Shown piece by piece: positions 16,627-26,447 of a stretch of DNA of 64,000 nucleotides. A program made the position numbers and the translations under genes. Source of the stretch: Nitrospira sp. (GTDB lineage Bacteria; Nitrospirota; Nitrospiria; Nitrospirales; Nitrospiraceae); assembly GCA_022226935.1 (NCBI GenBank), contig CP092081.1:68902-132901 (forward strand), given 5' to 3'. Each line of letters starts with the position of its first letter. The first letter of the stretch is position 1. The notes beneath the pieces are model-generated. The model made no database searches and was not told the DNA's origin. It saw only the letters and a program-made list of their open reading frames with translations.

Positions 16627-19497
16627 ACGGTGCCCGCCGAATGGCTGGCGGCCGACTAAGGCGCCGGTAATCGGGCGGTTGATGTACAAGTTCCCGACAT
16701 CGAACGCCTCACGGGTACGCGCGATATGCCGGGGACTTCGCGAATAGAGTCCGCCGGTCAGCGCGTAGGCCGTGCCATTGGCATATTGCAATGCCTGCTC
16801 GAACGAGGCGGCGCGCATCACGGCCAGGATCGGGCCGAAAATTTCCTCCTGCGCCAACCGGTGTACTGGTTCGATATCCGCGATCACCACCGGCCCGACC
16901 GAATAGCCAGGGCCTTCCGCCGACCGGTCCAGCAGCACCCGCCCTTCACGCCGCCCGATTTCGAGATACTCCAGAATGCGTTGTTTCGCGCGCGCATCGA
17001 TCACCGGCCCCACGTGAGTCGCGGGGTCGTCTGCCGTGCCGACGCGGAGACTCATCACCGCATCGGTGAGCCGTTCGAGAAATGCGTCGTGAATGGAGTC
17101 CACGACGATCACGCGCGAACAGGCCGAACATTTCTGTCCCGCATACCCGGTGAACGACTGCACCACGCCGGTCACCGCTTCATCGAGATCTGCCGTCCCA
17201 TCGACGATGATCGCATTTTTTCCGCCCATCTCGGCGATGACGCGCTTCACGGCCCGTTGACCCGGCTGTTGGACTGCAGCGGCTTGGAGAATCCCCAGGC
17301 CCACATCCTTCGATCCGGTAAAGGCAATCGTCCTCACCGCCGCCGAGGCCACCAACTCACGCCCGAGCTCAGGTCCTCCCGGGACGTATTGCAACAGCCC
17401 CTTCGGCACCCCGGCATCCAACAGAATGCGCGCCAGTTGGTACCCCAGGGCCGAGGACCGCTCAGACGGCTTGAAGAGGACCGGATTGCCTGTCACCAAG
17501 GCCGCCGCCACCATGCCGGTCGGTATCGCCAGAGGGAAATTCCATGGCGCAATCACCACGGTGAGCCCACGCGGCACCCAGTACACCTCGTTGAGTTCAC
17601 CGGGATAACGGCCCAAGCGGGGAGGGGGATCAAGCCGTGCCATTTCGCCGGCGTAATATTCGAGAAAGTCGATCGACTCGGCCACGTCGGCATCGGCCTC
17701 CCGCCAAGGCTTGCCCTCTTCGAGCACCTCCCAGGCCGCCAGATCCCATCGTCGATCCCGCATGAGTGAGGCAGCCTTCCGCATGACTGCCACACGGTCG
17801 GCGACAGATCGTCCACTCCATGCTTCTGCATGCGCTTCGGCAATCTTGATGAGGGCTGCAACATCGGCCGGCTGATAACTCTGCACCACCGCCACGACTT
17901 GATCGGGTTGACTGGGATTACGCGTCGACAAATCAGGCCCGGTCGGAAGGTGCGCTGCCAGCGTTGACACGTCGAGTCGTTGTCCCAATTGCTTGCGGCG
18001 CTGTTCGAGGGCGTCGACCATGGCGGCACGGACGGACGCGCGCGAAAAATCGGCGACCGGTTCGTTCATGAATTCTGCGGGTGACACGGAAGAGCCGGAC
18101 CTGCGCTCCACCGGCGACGAAGAGGCCGCCTGGGACGGGTTGCCATCAGGCGGCGATAACAGCAACGAGAGCGGCTGCGACTCGACATATTCTTTTCGCA
18201 GGAAGGATTCATTGGACGTGTTTTCTAACAGACGGCGGACCAGGTAGGCCATGCCTGGCAAGAGTTCGCCGACCGGCGCATACAGCCGCAAGCGGCGGCC
18301 GCGGTCGTTCATTGCATGCTGAAACGGTTCAGCCATGCCGTAGATCATCTGATATTCCCAGGCCACAGGCGGCAGGCTCAATGCCTCCGCCACCGCTTCG
18401 ATCACGGCCAGGCTGCGAAGATTGTGCGTGCCGAAGGCCGGCCTGATCAGATGCGACTGTTCCAGCAGCACACGAACCAGCGATTCATAATTCACGTCGG
18501 TCTGGGACTTCTGTTCGAACAGCGGCATCGGCCAACCGCGCTGGCGATAGCGGATCGCATCGGAATCCCAGTAGGCGCCCTTCACCAGGCGAATCGTCAT
18601 CGGCGCCTGTCGATCTTTCGTCCATGCCAGCAAGCGCTGCACATCATCCTGGGTATCGGTGCGGTAGGCTTGCAGCGCGATGCCCGCATGGGGAAAGGTG
18701 CGGTACGGTTCTTCCTCGAACAGACGCATGAAGATGGACAGAATCAGGTCTTTCGTTTCCGCCTGTTCCATATCGAAAATGATGGAGGCGGGGAGCGTGG
18801 AAGCGATATTCAGCAATGGCCTCAAGCGGGCAGCCACCGCGCGGTAACTGCTCTCGGCATCGATCGGATCGAGCTGCGAATAGAGGGCGGAAATCTTGAC
18901 CGACAATTGCACGCGAGGGAGCGCCCCCAGATGATCTCGCTCGAGCAGCAAGGAGGGCGGCCAGGCAGAGCAGACATCGCCGAGTATCCGCAGGGCGGCC
19001 AGACAGCGATCCCGGTAAGCATCCGCCTCTCGTTCGTTCACACTGGCTTCGCCGAGCAGATCCACAGAAAAGGCTCGCCCATCATCCCATAATTTGCGAA
19101 GCGCCGGCACCGCCTGCTCGATGGACGCGCCCGCGATGAAGCTCGTCGCCATCTGTTCCACCTGATGCCGGATCGCTTTTCCACTGAGAGTCGCGCCCAA
19201 CTTCGTAGACGCCAGTGCCTTGAGCCCCCACTGCGCGCCGAAAAGATGCCCGCTCATGTCCCCGAAATATTCCTCCGCCAGACGGACCACTTGCGCATCA
19301 TCCCGCAAAGACGGCAACACATCGATGAAGCGAAACAGCTGAGCTTTGAACGTCGGGTCTTTCATCGCCAGGTTGATGGCCGCCTGCGACCACCAACGCG
19401 AATCGAACAGCCCGGGCGACAATCCGCTGGAACGGCGGGCCAGATCTTCGCCGATCGCGCGAATGCGGGGTTCAAGCTGGGCAGGGTCCAGAGTCAT
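16516..19497 (-). CDS. putA: Bifunctional proline dehydrogenase/L-glutamate gamma-semialdehyde dehydrogenase PutA
   Basis: Oxidises proline to glutamate: the FAD-dependent beta-barrel domain (about 170-450; FGTHNLRSLA, YQMIYGMAEP) feeds the NAD-dependent aldehyde dehydrogenase domain (about 520-970; EMGGKN glutamate near 757, catalytic cysteine in GQKCSACSR near 790). At 993 residues it is the short, non-DNA-binding PutA type, with no ribbon-helix-helix domain. ATG 19497 is chosen over upstream in-frame starts because GGAGG lies 5 nt before it. Proline is used as carbon, nitrogen and electron source for the respiratory chain. Convergent overlap of 111 bp with the preceding secreted-protein gene. 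Confidence 0.96.
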   Translation of the reverse strand: MTLDPAQLEPRIRAIGEDLARRSSGLSPGLFDSRWWSQAAINLAMKDPTFKAQLFRFIDVLPSLRDDAQVVRLAEEYFGDMSGHLFGAQWGLKALASTKLGATLSGKAIRHQVEQMATSFIAGASIEQAVPALRKLWDDGRAFSVDLLGEASVNEREADAYRDRCLAALRILGDVCSAWPPSLLLERDHLGALPRVQLSVKISALYSQLDPIDAESSYRAVAARLRPLLNIASTLPASIIFDMEQAETKDLILSIFMRLFEEEPYRTFPHAGIALQAYRTDTQDDVQRLLAWTKDRQAPMTIRLVKGAYWDSDAIRYRQRGWPMPLFEQKSQTDVNYESLVRVLLEQSHLIRPAFGTHNLRSLAVIEAVAEALSLPPVAWEYQMIYGMAEPFQHAMNDRGRRLRLYAPVGELLPGMAYLVRRLLENTSNESFLRKEYVESQPLSLLLSPPDGNPSQAASSSPVERRSGSSVSPAEFMNEPVADFSRASVRAAMVDALEQRRKQLGQRLDVSTLAAHLPTGPDLSTRNPSQPDQVVAVVQSYQPADVAALIKIAEAHAEAWSGRSVADRVAVMRKAASLMRDRRWDLAAWEVLEEGKPWREADADVAESIDFLEYYAGEMARLDPPPRLGRYPGELNEVYWVPRGLTVVIAPWNFPLAIPTGMVAAALVTGNPVLFKPSERSSALGYQLARILLDAGVPKGLLQYVPGGPELGRELVASAAVRTIAFTGSKDVGLGILQAAAVQQPGQRAVKRVIAEMGGKNAIIVDGTADLDEAVTGVVQSFTGYAGQKCSACSRVIVVDSIHDAFLERLTDAVMSLRVGTADDPATHVGPVIDARAKQRILEYLEIGRREGRVLLDRSAEGPGYSVGPVVIADIEPVHRLAQEEIFGPILAVMRAASFEQALQYANGTAYALTGGLYSRSPRHIARTREAFDVGNLYINRPITGALVGRQPFGGHRLSGVGAKAGGEEYVKQFLVARVVSEQTLRRGFVPTL

Positions 19498-19710
19498 ATG
19501 ATCCTCCACGCGTGCGCGAAAACCGCTCTTTGCAGTATACACCGCGCTTCCACCCTTGAGAATTTAGCCGCGCGTTCGAGCACAGGTTCAGTATCCTCGA
19601 TTTCTTCTATCTCTGCTTCTCCAACTATTCCCGATCGAGCGTCGACAGGGTCACACAGAATCAGCTGTCGCTCCAGAACGACCACTTGGCTCTTTCAGCG
19701 CCGGTGGTGC

Positions 19711-19739
19711 GTTGAGACTGTATCAATGTGATTCTCAAC
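19711..19739. repeat. Short inverted repeat in the putA-rhs gap
   Basis: The 415-bp gap between putA and the Rhs gene is less GC-rich than its surroundings and holds no gene. GTTGAGA (19711-19717) and TCTCAAC (19733-19739) form an inverted repeat. The enclosed TGTATCAATGTG recurs as TGTCTCAATGTG near 19790, a direct repeat. Possibly a regulator site or a trace of an island boundary. Confidence 0.35.
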
Positions 19740-19838
19740 CACTGGCAGAGTCGTAATCCACCTTCAGGATCCGTACATATCTGAACATTGTCTCAATGTG
19801 CAGCATCTTCTGCTTATTGCCCGGGCCATCTGGCCGTA

Positions 19839-19867
19839 TTGCAACGACTAAGTTTTTTCACTATAAG
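19839..19867 (+). promoter_or_regulatory. Sigma70-type promoter of the Rhs gene
   Basis: TTGCAA (19839-19844), 17-bp spacer, TATAAG (19862-19867), about 46 bp before the Rhs ATG. A small hairpin CGTAT-CCTA-ATACG immediately precedes the GGAGGA ribosome-binding site and could modulate translation. Confidence 0.65.
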
Positions 19868-19912
19868 GACACAAAACGTAACACTACGTATCCTAATACG
19901 GAGGAATAGCCG

Positions 19913-22900
19913 ATGGTTGAGACGCTGTTAATGCCTCCTCAACACAGTGACTCTGTTCCTCGACCTCCTGCAGTGAATCAAGGACCGTCCGCTCCTCCTC
20001 TGAACTATCCAGCCAAAAACCTTCGATCGGCGCCTGACGCGACTCACCCACAGAAAACCTGGTCGTCTTGTTCGGCCGTGCCGTTCCACCTCAATGTCTT
20101 TGAGGACCCTCTGAAAACAATACCATGGCAGAGCGCCTTCTCGTTCCTGTCATGTGCCATGTTCGTCTTTTTCACGAGCGTGCCTACTAATTCGTGGGCA
20201 AATGAATTGTCGCGCAACACGCCGGATTCCGCACCTCCCATGGCGAGCGAAGCCATGTCCACGGCGCCAATTCCTTCAGGAGTTGTTGCTCCAACAGATG
20301 AAGCACCGTCCTCTGACACACTTTCTTTAACCGGCTATATCCTGTCCGCAGAGACCGGCAAACCGTTACCTGCCGTACGGGTCACCGTAGCCGACCAGGA
20401 GGCGGTGACGGATACCACAGGGCGGTTTTTCTTTTCGCACCCCCCGCTGGGCCGGCAACTCGTGAACGTTGATGCCTCTTCGTTGGAGTCTCATCGAAAA
20501 CGGCAGAAAGACGGGTCCCGTGGCGGTACCATGCATGTCGATCCCATGTTGGTGGACATCTCGTCCGAACAGGCCACACGGTTGACTGATCCCATCTGGG
20601 TCGTACAAGCCCATCCGAGGTTCTATCCCATTGCGCCTGGCCGACGAGACACGGTACGCCCAAGTCATCTTCCGGGAGTGACCGTAGAGATTCCAGAACA
20701 CACAACCATTCGCGGAATCGACGGGCAACCACGCACTCAGATTTCTATCACTGCCTTGCCGCCGGATCGCGTCCCCCGGTTGCCATCGCGCGCCGCGCCC
20801 CGCACGGTCTATCTCGTCAGTTTTGAGACGCCGGGCGGAGGATTTTCCAACCAGCCGGTTCCCTTCTCCGCTCCAAATGAATCGATGGAAGATCCCGGCA
20901 CCAGGATGGAATTCTGGTATTACGAGAAATCACCGGCAGCCGATCCCGCGTCGCATCAATGGAAACGAGCCGGCTACGGCACGGTGAGCCCTGACGGCCG
21001 GACTGTCATACCGGATCCAGGCGTGGGACAACCAGTGTTCTGTTATGCCTATTGGACAGCGGAAAATGTCGCAATCAGCCCGCTCTGCCCGGCGGATGGT
21101 CAATCCTGCTCGACCGCCGACCCCGTGGACGTGACCACAGGGGCCTTTACCATGCAGAAAACGGATATGGTGCTCCCCGGCCGGTTACCCGTGGTTATCA
21201 ATCGGACCTATCGGAGTCAGGCAGGAGGCATTGGCCCGTTCGGGGAGGGAGGCAGTTTCAATTATCACATTCAGTTGGCGGTGGTCGGAGCGGCGCTCCG
21301 TCTCCAAATGTCCGATTTCAGTCGTTATCTGTTCTCGCAAGATCCGGATACGAAATATCGCAATGCAACCTTTCCGATGTTCAAAGGTGCGGAGATCACG
21401 AAGTTTCCGAATAACACGGCGGAACTTCGATGGAAAGACGGCATGATCTACGCCTTCAATGCAGCCGGCTGGCTGATTGAACAACGCGACCGCTACAACA
21501 ACCGCATTCAGATCATCCGCGATGCCGCCCAGCGGGTGACCGAGATCAGAGAGCCATCCGGCCGTGCCCTGACCTTTACCTACACCCAGGTCATACGCGG
21601 GCATGTGTCGCCACCGTTCGATGTCATCTCCACGATCACCGACCCTTTGGGCCGCACGGTGTCCTACGTGTATTACGTCGGGTCGAACGGACGGCTGTCA
21701 CGGGTGATCGATATCGGTGGCGGAGTGACGACCTACACCTATGGCGAATACACGCAAGCCTACTATTGGAATGAAGGGATGCTCTCCATCACTGATGCGC
21801 GGGGCATTACCTACTTGCGCAACGAATATGATCTGAACGGGCGGGTTGCCAAACAGATCCTCGCCGACGGCGGAGCGTATACATTCGCGTACACGCTGGC
21901 CGGTCAAACGGTGACTCAAACCAATGTCACCGATCCCAGAGGGAACGTCACCATCCATCGCATGAATGCATCGCAATACGTGACGCAGGTCGAGCGACCG
22001 GGATCCAATATCACGAATTACGAACGGGACATCGGTACCAATACACTCACGGCGGTCGTTGACCCGCTGTCCAGACGAACTGAATTCACCTACGACAGTA
22101 AGGGAAACGTGCTCACCATCAAAGATCCGGAGAATAACACCACGACGTTCACCTATGAATCGACCTATAACCGGCTTGCGACCATTACGGATGCGCTCAG
22201 CCCCGCAAACGTGACGACATTCACCTACAATGATACGGCTCGGACGACGACGATCACCGACCCTGAAACCAAACAGACTGTCATCCAGTACAGCACCACC
22301 GGGCAGCCGACGAGCATCACGGACCCCTTATCCCATGTGACCAGCTTCGGCTACGACATCCAAGGCAATTTGACCACGACAACCGATGCCCTCTCAAATA
22401 TGACGACTCGACTCTATGATGCCGTCTCTCGGCTCATTCTCCTCATCGATCCGAAAGGCAAACACAGCCGCTTCAGTTATGACAATCTCAACCGGGTGAC
22501 GCAGATTCAGGATGCCCTAGGAGGGCTGACCAAATTGAGCTACGACACCAACGGCAATCTGCTCACCGTGACCGACGCCAAGAATCAGACGACTACCTAT
22601 ACCTATGATGAGATGGACCGGCTCACGGTGCGAAAGGATGCCTTGAACAGGCAGGAGACCTATCAGTACGACCGGCTGGGAAACCTGACGCAGTTCAAAG
22701 ATCGAAAGAATCAGACGAACACGTTCGTCTATGACGCGTTGAACCGCCGCACCGGCGCCACATATCCCGGCGCCACAGTGATTTTTGGTTACGATGCGAT
22801 CAATCGCCTCACGAGCGTCACGGATTCGGTCGGGGGCACGATCACGTGGGTCTACGACACGGTGAGTGGCGGGCACCATCCGAGGGTACAAGAAACCACG

Positions 22901-24421
22901 ACGGCGGGGACCATGACCGTCGAGTATGACGAGAGCGGACGCCGGCTCAAGCTCTCGGCCACCGGTCAAGGAGACACGACCTACACCTACGACAAGAACT
23001 CGCGGCTGAAGACGGTCGCACGGGGTTCACAGACCGTGACCCTGGCGTACGACAATGCGGGGCGCAGAACGTCGCTGACCTATCCCAACGGCGTCGTATC
23101 CAGCTATGGGTACGACAATGCGAATCGATTGCTCACCATTGGACATGTGAAGACCCCGACGACCATCGAAGCCCTCACGTATACGTACGACAAGAGTGGC
23201 AACCGGATATCCCAGCTCCGCCAGAATGCAGCGGCCTCGAACCTGCCAAGCGCCGTGGCTGCAACCAACATCGCCTACGACGCGGCAAATGAGCTGACTC
23301 GCTGGAACAGCGCCACAACGAACCTGACCTATGACAATAACGGCAATCTCACGAGCGAGACACAAGGCGGCGTGACGACGACGTATGCCTGGGATGCCAG
23401 AAACCGCCTGACTGCAATCAGTCGAACTGGTTTGACGGCGAGCTTTGTGTACGATGGATTGGGACGCCGGAAGTCGAAGACCATCAACGGCACGACAACC
23501 GGATTTTGGTACGACGGGAGCGATGTCTATGCGGAACTCACCGGCACGACGCCATCCGCGACCTACATTCGCGGCCTGAGCATTGACGAGCCGTTTATTC
23601 GCAAGGGTGTGAGTGATGAGTTCTATGAAACCGACGCGCTGGGAACTTCCGTTGCCCTCACCAATCCTGCCGGGGCGAGTCAAACCACGTACACGTATGA
23701 GCCGTTTGGCACGACGACACAAACAGGTACGGCCAGCAGCAATGCGTTTCAGTACACGGGGCGGGAAAACGATGGGACGGGACTCTTGTACTATCGAGCC
23801 CGGTATTACAACTCGTCAATTGATCGATTTGTACAAGAAGACCCGAGCGGAATCTCCTACTTTGAACCCAACCACTATGCATATGTTCGTGGAAATCCGC
23901 TTCGATATAAGGATTCGTTAGGGCTTTCTGCTGAAGATGGATTCTGGAGTGGGATCGGTACCTCTTTTATGGCAGTTGGCGATTCTCTCGATTTTATGAC
24001 AGGTGGGATAATCGGAGACGGCAAGCTAGATTGGACATTACAGCAGCAGGGGAATCCTCTCATCTTCTCAAAATGCCTGGGTAGCGCAGCAGAAATTTCT
24101 ACTTATGGTGGATTGGGACTCGCGGGAATCGGTGCGACAGGTGCCCTGTACCTGGGAGCCGTTGAAGTGGCTGTTGGAGCTGGGTACTACAATGTTGCTC
24201 AAAGTGTTGCGGCGAGACATGCGGCATGGGAGGTAGGAGATAAGGGAGGAAGGTTCTTTTCCGACACGCTAACTCGGTCGCTGATCAATAATGGGCCTAG
24301 AATGACACCCAATAGCGTGAAAGACCTCTTTACTACTCTCCGCTATGGAGGAGAAGGCCTAGGTGATGTGGCTTTTAATTGGATAACAAGGACAATTACG
24401 CACTATAACCCCAAATTCTAG
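19913..24421 (+). CDS. Rhs/YD-repeat polymorphic toxin-type protein
   Basis: A 1502-residue surface/secreted Rhs protein. In order: a long N-terminus with a hydrophobic export segment near 75-100; a carboxypeptidase-regulatory-like beta-sandwich (about 140-190, TGYILSAETGKPLPAVRV); a DUF6531-type entry (DPVDVTTGAFTMQ near 403); many YD repeats (about 480-1270) forming the expected cocoon; the RHS core (YTGREND near 1280, then YYRARYYN); and a C-terminal tip (about 1337-1502) of different composition that I do not recognise. Rhs proteins normally deliver such tips as toxins, with an immunity gene immediately downstream, and a 106-residue gene sits 8 bp on. No catalytic motif is obvious in the tip (hydrophobic stretch near 1385-1425 may be membrane-active). 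GC falls in the tip. GGAGGA precedes the ATG. Confidence 0.9.
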   Translation: MVETLLMPPQHSDSVPRPPAVNQGPSAPPLNYPAKNLRSAPDATHPQKTWSSCSAVPFHLNVFEDPLKTIPWQSAFSFLSCAMFVFFTSVPTNSWANELSRNTPDSAPPMASEAMSTAPIPSGVVAPTDEAPSSDTLSLTGYILSAETGKPLPAVRVTVADQEAVTDTTGRFFFSHPPLGRQLVNVDASSLESHRKRQKDGSRGGTMHVDPMLVDISSEQATRLTDPIWVVQAHPRFYPIAPGRRDTVRPSHLPGVTVEIPEHTTIRGIDGQPRTQISITALPPDRVPRLPSRAAPRTVYLVSFETPGGGFSNQPVPFSAPNESMEDPGTRMEFWYYEKSPAADPASHQWKRAGYGTVSPDGRTVIPDPGVGQPVFCYAYWTAENVAISPLCPADGQSCSTADPVDVTTGAFTMQKTDMVLPGRLPVVINRTYRSQAGGIGPFGEGGSFNYHIQLAVVGAALRLQMSDFSRYLFSQDPDTKYRNATFPMFKGAEITKFPNNTAELRWKDGMIYAFNAAGWLIEQRDRYNNRIQIIRDAAQRVTEIREPSGRALTFTYTQVIRGHVSPPFDVISTITDPLGRTVSYVYYVGSNGRLSRVIDIGGGVTTYTYGEYTQAYYWNEGMLSITDARGITYLRNEYDLNGRVAKQILADGGAYTFAYTLAGQTVTQTNVTDPRGNVTIHRMNASQYVTQVERPGSNITNYERDIGTNTLTAVVDPLSRRTEFTYDSKGNVLTIKDPENNTTTFTYESTYNRLATITDALSPANVTTFTYNDTARTTTITDPETKQTVIQYSTTGQPTSITDPLSHVTSFGYDIQGNLTTTTDALSNMTTRLYDAVSRLILLIDPKGKHSRFSYDNLNRVTQIQDALGGLTKLSYDTNGNLLTVTDAKNQTTTYTYDEMDRLTVRKDALNRQETYQYDRLGNLTQFKDRKNQTNTFVYDALNRRTGATYPGATVIFGYDAINRLTSVTDSVGGTITWVYDTVSGGHHPRVQETTTAGTMTVEYDESGRRLKLSATGQGDTTYTYDKNSRLKTVARGSQTVTLAYDNAGRRTSLTYPNGVVSSYGYDNANRLLTIGHVKTPTTIEALTYTYDKSGNRISQLRQNAAASNLPSAVAATNIAYDAANELTRWNSATTNLTYDNNGNLTSETQGGVTTTYAWDARNRLTAISRTGLTASFVYDGLGRRKSKTINGTTTGFWYDGSDVYAELTGTTPSATYIRGLSIDEPFIRKGVSDEFYETDALGTSVALTNPAGASQTTYTYEPFGTTTQTGTASSNAFQYTGRENDGTGLLYYRARYYNSSIDRFVQEDPSGISYFEPNHYAYVRGNPLRYKDSLGLSAEDGFWSGIGTSFMAVGDSLDFMTGGIIGDGKLDWTLQQQGNPLIFSKCLGSAAEISTYGGLGLAGIGATGALYLGAVEVAVGAGYYNVAQSVAARHAAWEVGDKGGRFFSDTLTRSLINNGPRMTPNSVKDLFTTLRYGGEGLGDVAFNWITRTITHYNPKF
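22941..23604 (+). repeat. Rhs core repeat, copy 1 (in the main gene)
   Basis: About 660 bp nearly identical to 24937-25600 with a constant offset of 1996 bp, coding for the same YD repeats (from GRRLKLSATGQ to DEPFIRK). Beyond 23604 the two copies diverge to weaker similarity, then to unrelated tips. It is a ready substrate for recombination that would swap the tips. Confidence 0.85.
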
Positions 24422-24429
24422 GTCATGTT

Positions 24430-24750
24430 ATGAAGTTTCCTGTGATAGGCCTTCTTCGCAAATTCTTAGGCAATGAGATCAGCGTCAATGAGTTCTGCGG
24501 GACATTGGGAGAATGGAATAATCTAGGTCTATGGGAAGGGCTAACGAAGGTCGAACGGAAGCTTTTGTCAAAGTATTTCTGGAATTACTTTGATATGTAC
24601 GCAGTTGAAACACTTCCAAAATTCAATTGGTGGGAACGTTTTAGACGGTACATGCGAGGCGAGGGGAACATTGATTTGCAGGCTTTAAGGAAAGGCAGCG
24701 CCGAACTGCTTACGGCTTTGGAACAAGAACAGCAAAAGCAACAGAGGTAG
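24430..24750 (+). CDS. Putative immunity protein for the Rhs tip
   Basis: A 106-residue, mostly alpha-helical, aromatic-rich protein (FWNYFDMYAV, FNWWERFRRYM) with no signal peptide, so cytoplasmic. It starts 8 bp after the Rhs stop, on the same strand, in the position occupied by immunity genes in Rhs and CDI systems. I recognise no family. Low GC matches the toxin tip rather than the Rhs core, supporting acquisition as a unit. Function is inferred from position only. Confidence 0.65.
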   Translation: MKFPVIGLLRKFLGNEISVNEFCGTLGEWNNLGLWEGLTKVERKLLSKYFWNYFDMYAVETLPKFNWWERFRRYMRGEGNIDLQALRKGSAELLTALEQEQQKQQR

Positions 24751-24797
24751 TTGTTGCTTCATCCTTAGAGCCTCTGGCTTGCAGAGCGGACACTTTG

Positions 24798-26435
24798 ATG
24801 AAATTGATGGATAGAACATTGATCGATAATCGCCGCGTCACAGATTCGGAAAGTCAGACGGTGCTCCACACTTCCGACTACGGGGACTGGTTAAGCACAG
24901 CTGGGGCCATGAGGTTCCAAGACGACGAGATCGGAAGACGGCTGAAGCTCTCGGCCACCGGTCAAGGTGACACGATCTACACCTACGACAAGAACTCGCG
25001 GCTGAAGACGGTCGCCAAAGGGCCTCAGACTGTGAGCGTGAATTATGACGATGCGGGTAGAAGAACCTCCCTTACCTATCCCAACGGCGTCGTATCCAGC
25101 TACGGCTACGACAATGCAAATCAATTGCTGACCATTGGACATGTGAAGACCCCGACGACGATTGAGGCGCTCACGTATAGCTACGACAAGAGTGGAAACC
25201 GGATATCCCAGCTACGCCAGAACGCCGCGGCCTCGAATCTGCCAAGCGCTGTGGCCGCAGCCACCATTGCCTACGATGCCGCGAACGAGCTCACCCGCTG
25301 GAACAGCACCACGACGAATCTGACCTACGACACTAACGGCAATCTCACGAGCGAGACACAAGGCGGCGTCACCACGACCTACGCCTGGGATAGTCGAAAT
25401 CGGTTGACCGGCATCAGCCGAACCGGCCTCACCGCCGGCTTTGTGTACGATGGCTTGGGACGCCGGAAGTCGAAGACCATCAACGGCACGACGACCGGAT
25501 TCTGGTATGACGGGAGCGATGTCTATGCGGAACTTACCGGAACCACGCCATCCGCGACCTACCTTCGCGGCTTGAGCATGGATGAGGCGTTTATTCGGAA
25601 ACAGACAGCGGGCGACGAGTTCTTTCAGATGGATGCGTTGGGTACGTCGCTTGCGCTTACCGATATTAATGGTGCGGCGCAAACAACTTACACTTTTGAA
25701 CCAAATGGTAAGACCACTATCACTGGCACTTCAACAAACCCATACCAATACACCGGGCGAGAAAATGATGGGACGAGCCTTTACTACTACAGGGCACGAT
25801 ACTATGACCCCAAGTCCTATCGATTTCTAGGAGAAGATCCAATTGGATTTTCAAGCGGCGACGTAAATCTTTATGCGTATGTCGATAATAGCCCCATTAA
25901 TTATAGCGATGCCCGAGGCCTTTGCATGGACCCAGGGGGATCGGGTGTGCGGTATTGTGTGGATGCCTATATCCCTGACAAGGATGTTCTAATCTTAGGG
26001 AATGGTGATAATCGAGGGCCCGATGTAGATGGTGGAACCTTCCGGACGCGCCAGCTACTGGGAAGTGACGAGAAGGTGAGAAATGCCGCGGGCATTTCAA
26101 AGAGTAAATTGGGGATCAATCTACCTGGTGAACTCCGAAGTTGCACAGCACGTGTTAGCCAGCTACCTCTTGGCGGGCGCAAGATCAACTTCGAATGCGA
26201 AGCCATCAACGGGTTTCATGTTCCGCCGTGGCCACTTAAATATGCCTTTGCCTTATATGAAAATCAAAACGGTACGGTAAGGGTCACTTCGGCTACCGGC
26301 ACCACTTTTCCTAACTACGAAATCTGGCAGTACGGAGGGCCGAACGGGCCTACTCAGGTATACGATTATCGTACCGCCGGATGGGTGGGTGACTTAGGGA
26401 GTGGGCCACGGCCCTTACCAGTCCCGGGACGATGA
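24798..26435 (+). CDS. Orphan Rhs tip (displaced C-terminal cassette)
   Basis: A 545-residue partial Rhs protein: about 38 unrelated N-terminal residues, then the last YD repeats nearly identical to the main gene, the RHS core (YTGREND, YYRARYYDP, RFLGEDPIGF), and a different C-terminal domain of about 165 residues (from GLCMDPGGSG to the end; four cysteines, GNGDNRGPDVDGGTF, SCTARVSQLPLGGRKINFEC) that I cannot assign. It lacks a signal peptide, the N-terminal domains and a convincing ribosome-binding site (ATG 24798, or TTG 24795), so it is probably silent until recombined into the main gene, as in known orphan Rhs/CDI cassettes. Confidence 0.8.
   Translation: MKLMDRTLIDNRRVTDSESQTVLHTSDYGDWLSTAGAMRFQDDEIGRRLKLSATGQGDTIYTYDKNSRLKTVAKGPQTVSVNYDDAGRRTSLTYPNGVVSSYGYDNANQLLTIGHVKTPTTIEALTYSYDKSGNRISQLRQNAAASNLPSAVAAATIAYDAANELTRWNSTTTNLTYDTNGNLTSETQGGVTTTYAWDSRNRLTGISRTGLTAGFVYDGLGRRKSKTINGTTTGFWYDGSDVYAELTGTTPSATYLRGLSMDEAFIRKQTAGDEFFQMDALGTSLALTDINGAAQTTYTFEPNGKTTITGTSTNPYQYTGRENDGTSLYYYRARYYDPKSYRFLGEDPIGFSSGDVNLYAYVDNSPINYSDARGLCMDPGGSGVRYCVDAYIPDKDVLILGNGDNRGPDVDGGTFRTRQLLGSDEKVRNAAGISKSKLGINLPGELRSCTARVSQLPLGGRKINFECEAINGFHVPPWPLKYAFALYENQNGTVRVTSATGTTFPNYEIWQYGGPNGPTQVYDYRTAGWVGDLGSGPRPLPVPGR
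24937..25600 (+). repeat. Rhs core repeat, copy 2 (in the orphan cassette)
   Basis: Partner of 22941-23604. The left edge is abrupt: upstream of GRRLKL the orphan's residues do not match the main gene, marking the recombination junction. Confidence 0.85.
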
Positions 26436-26447
26436 AGGCGTGTAAAA

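Noticed and set aside
16726..17769. Plus-strand open frame inside putA
   Set aside because: Antisense shadow of PutA, full of His/Arg from reversed GC-rich codons.
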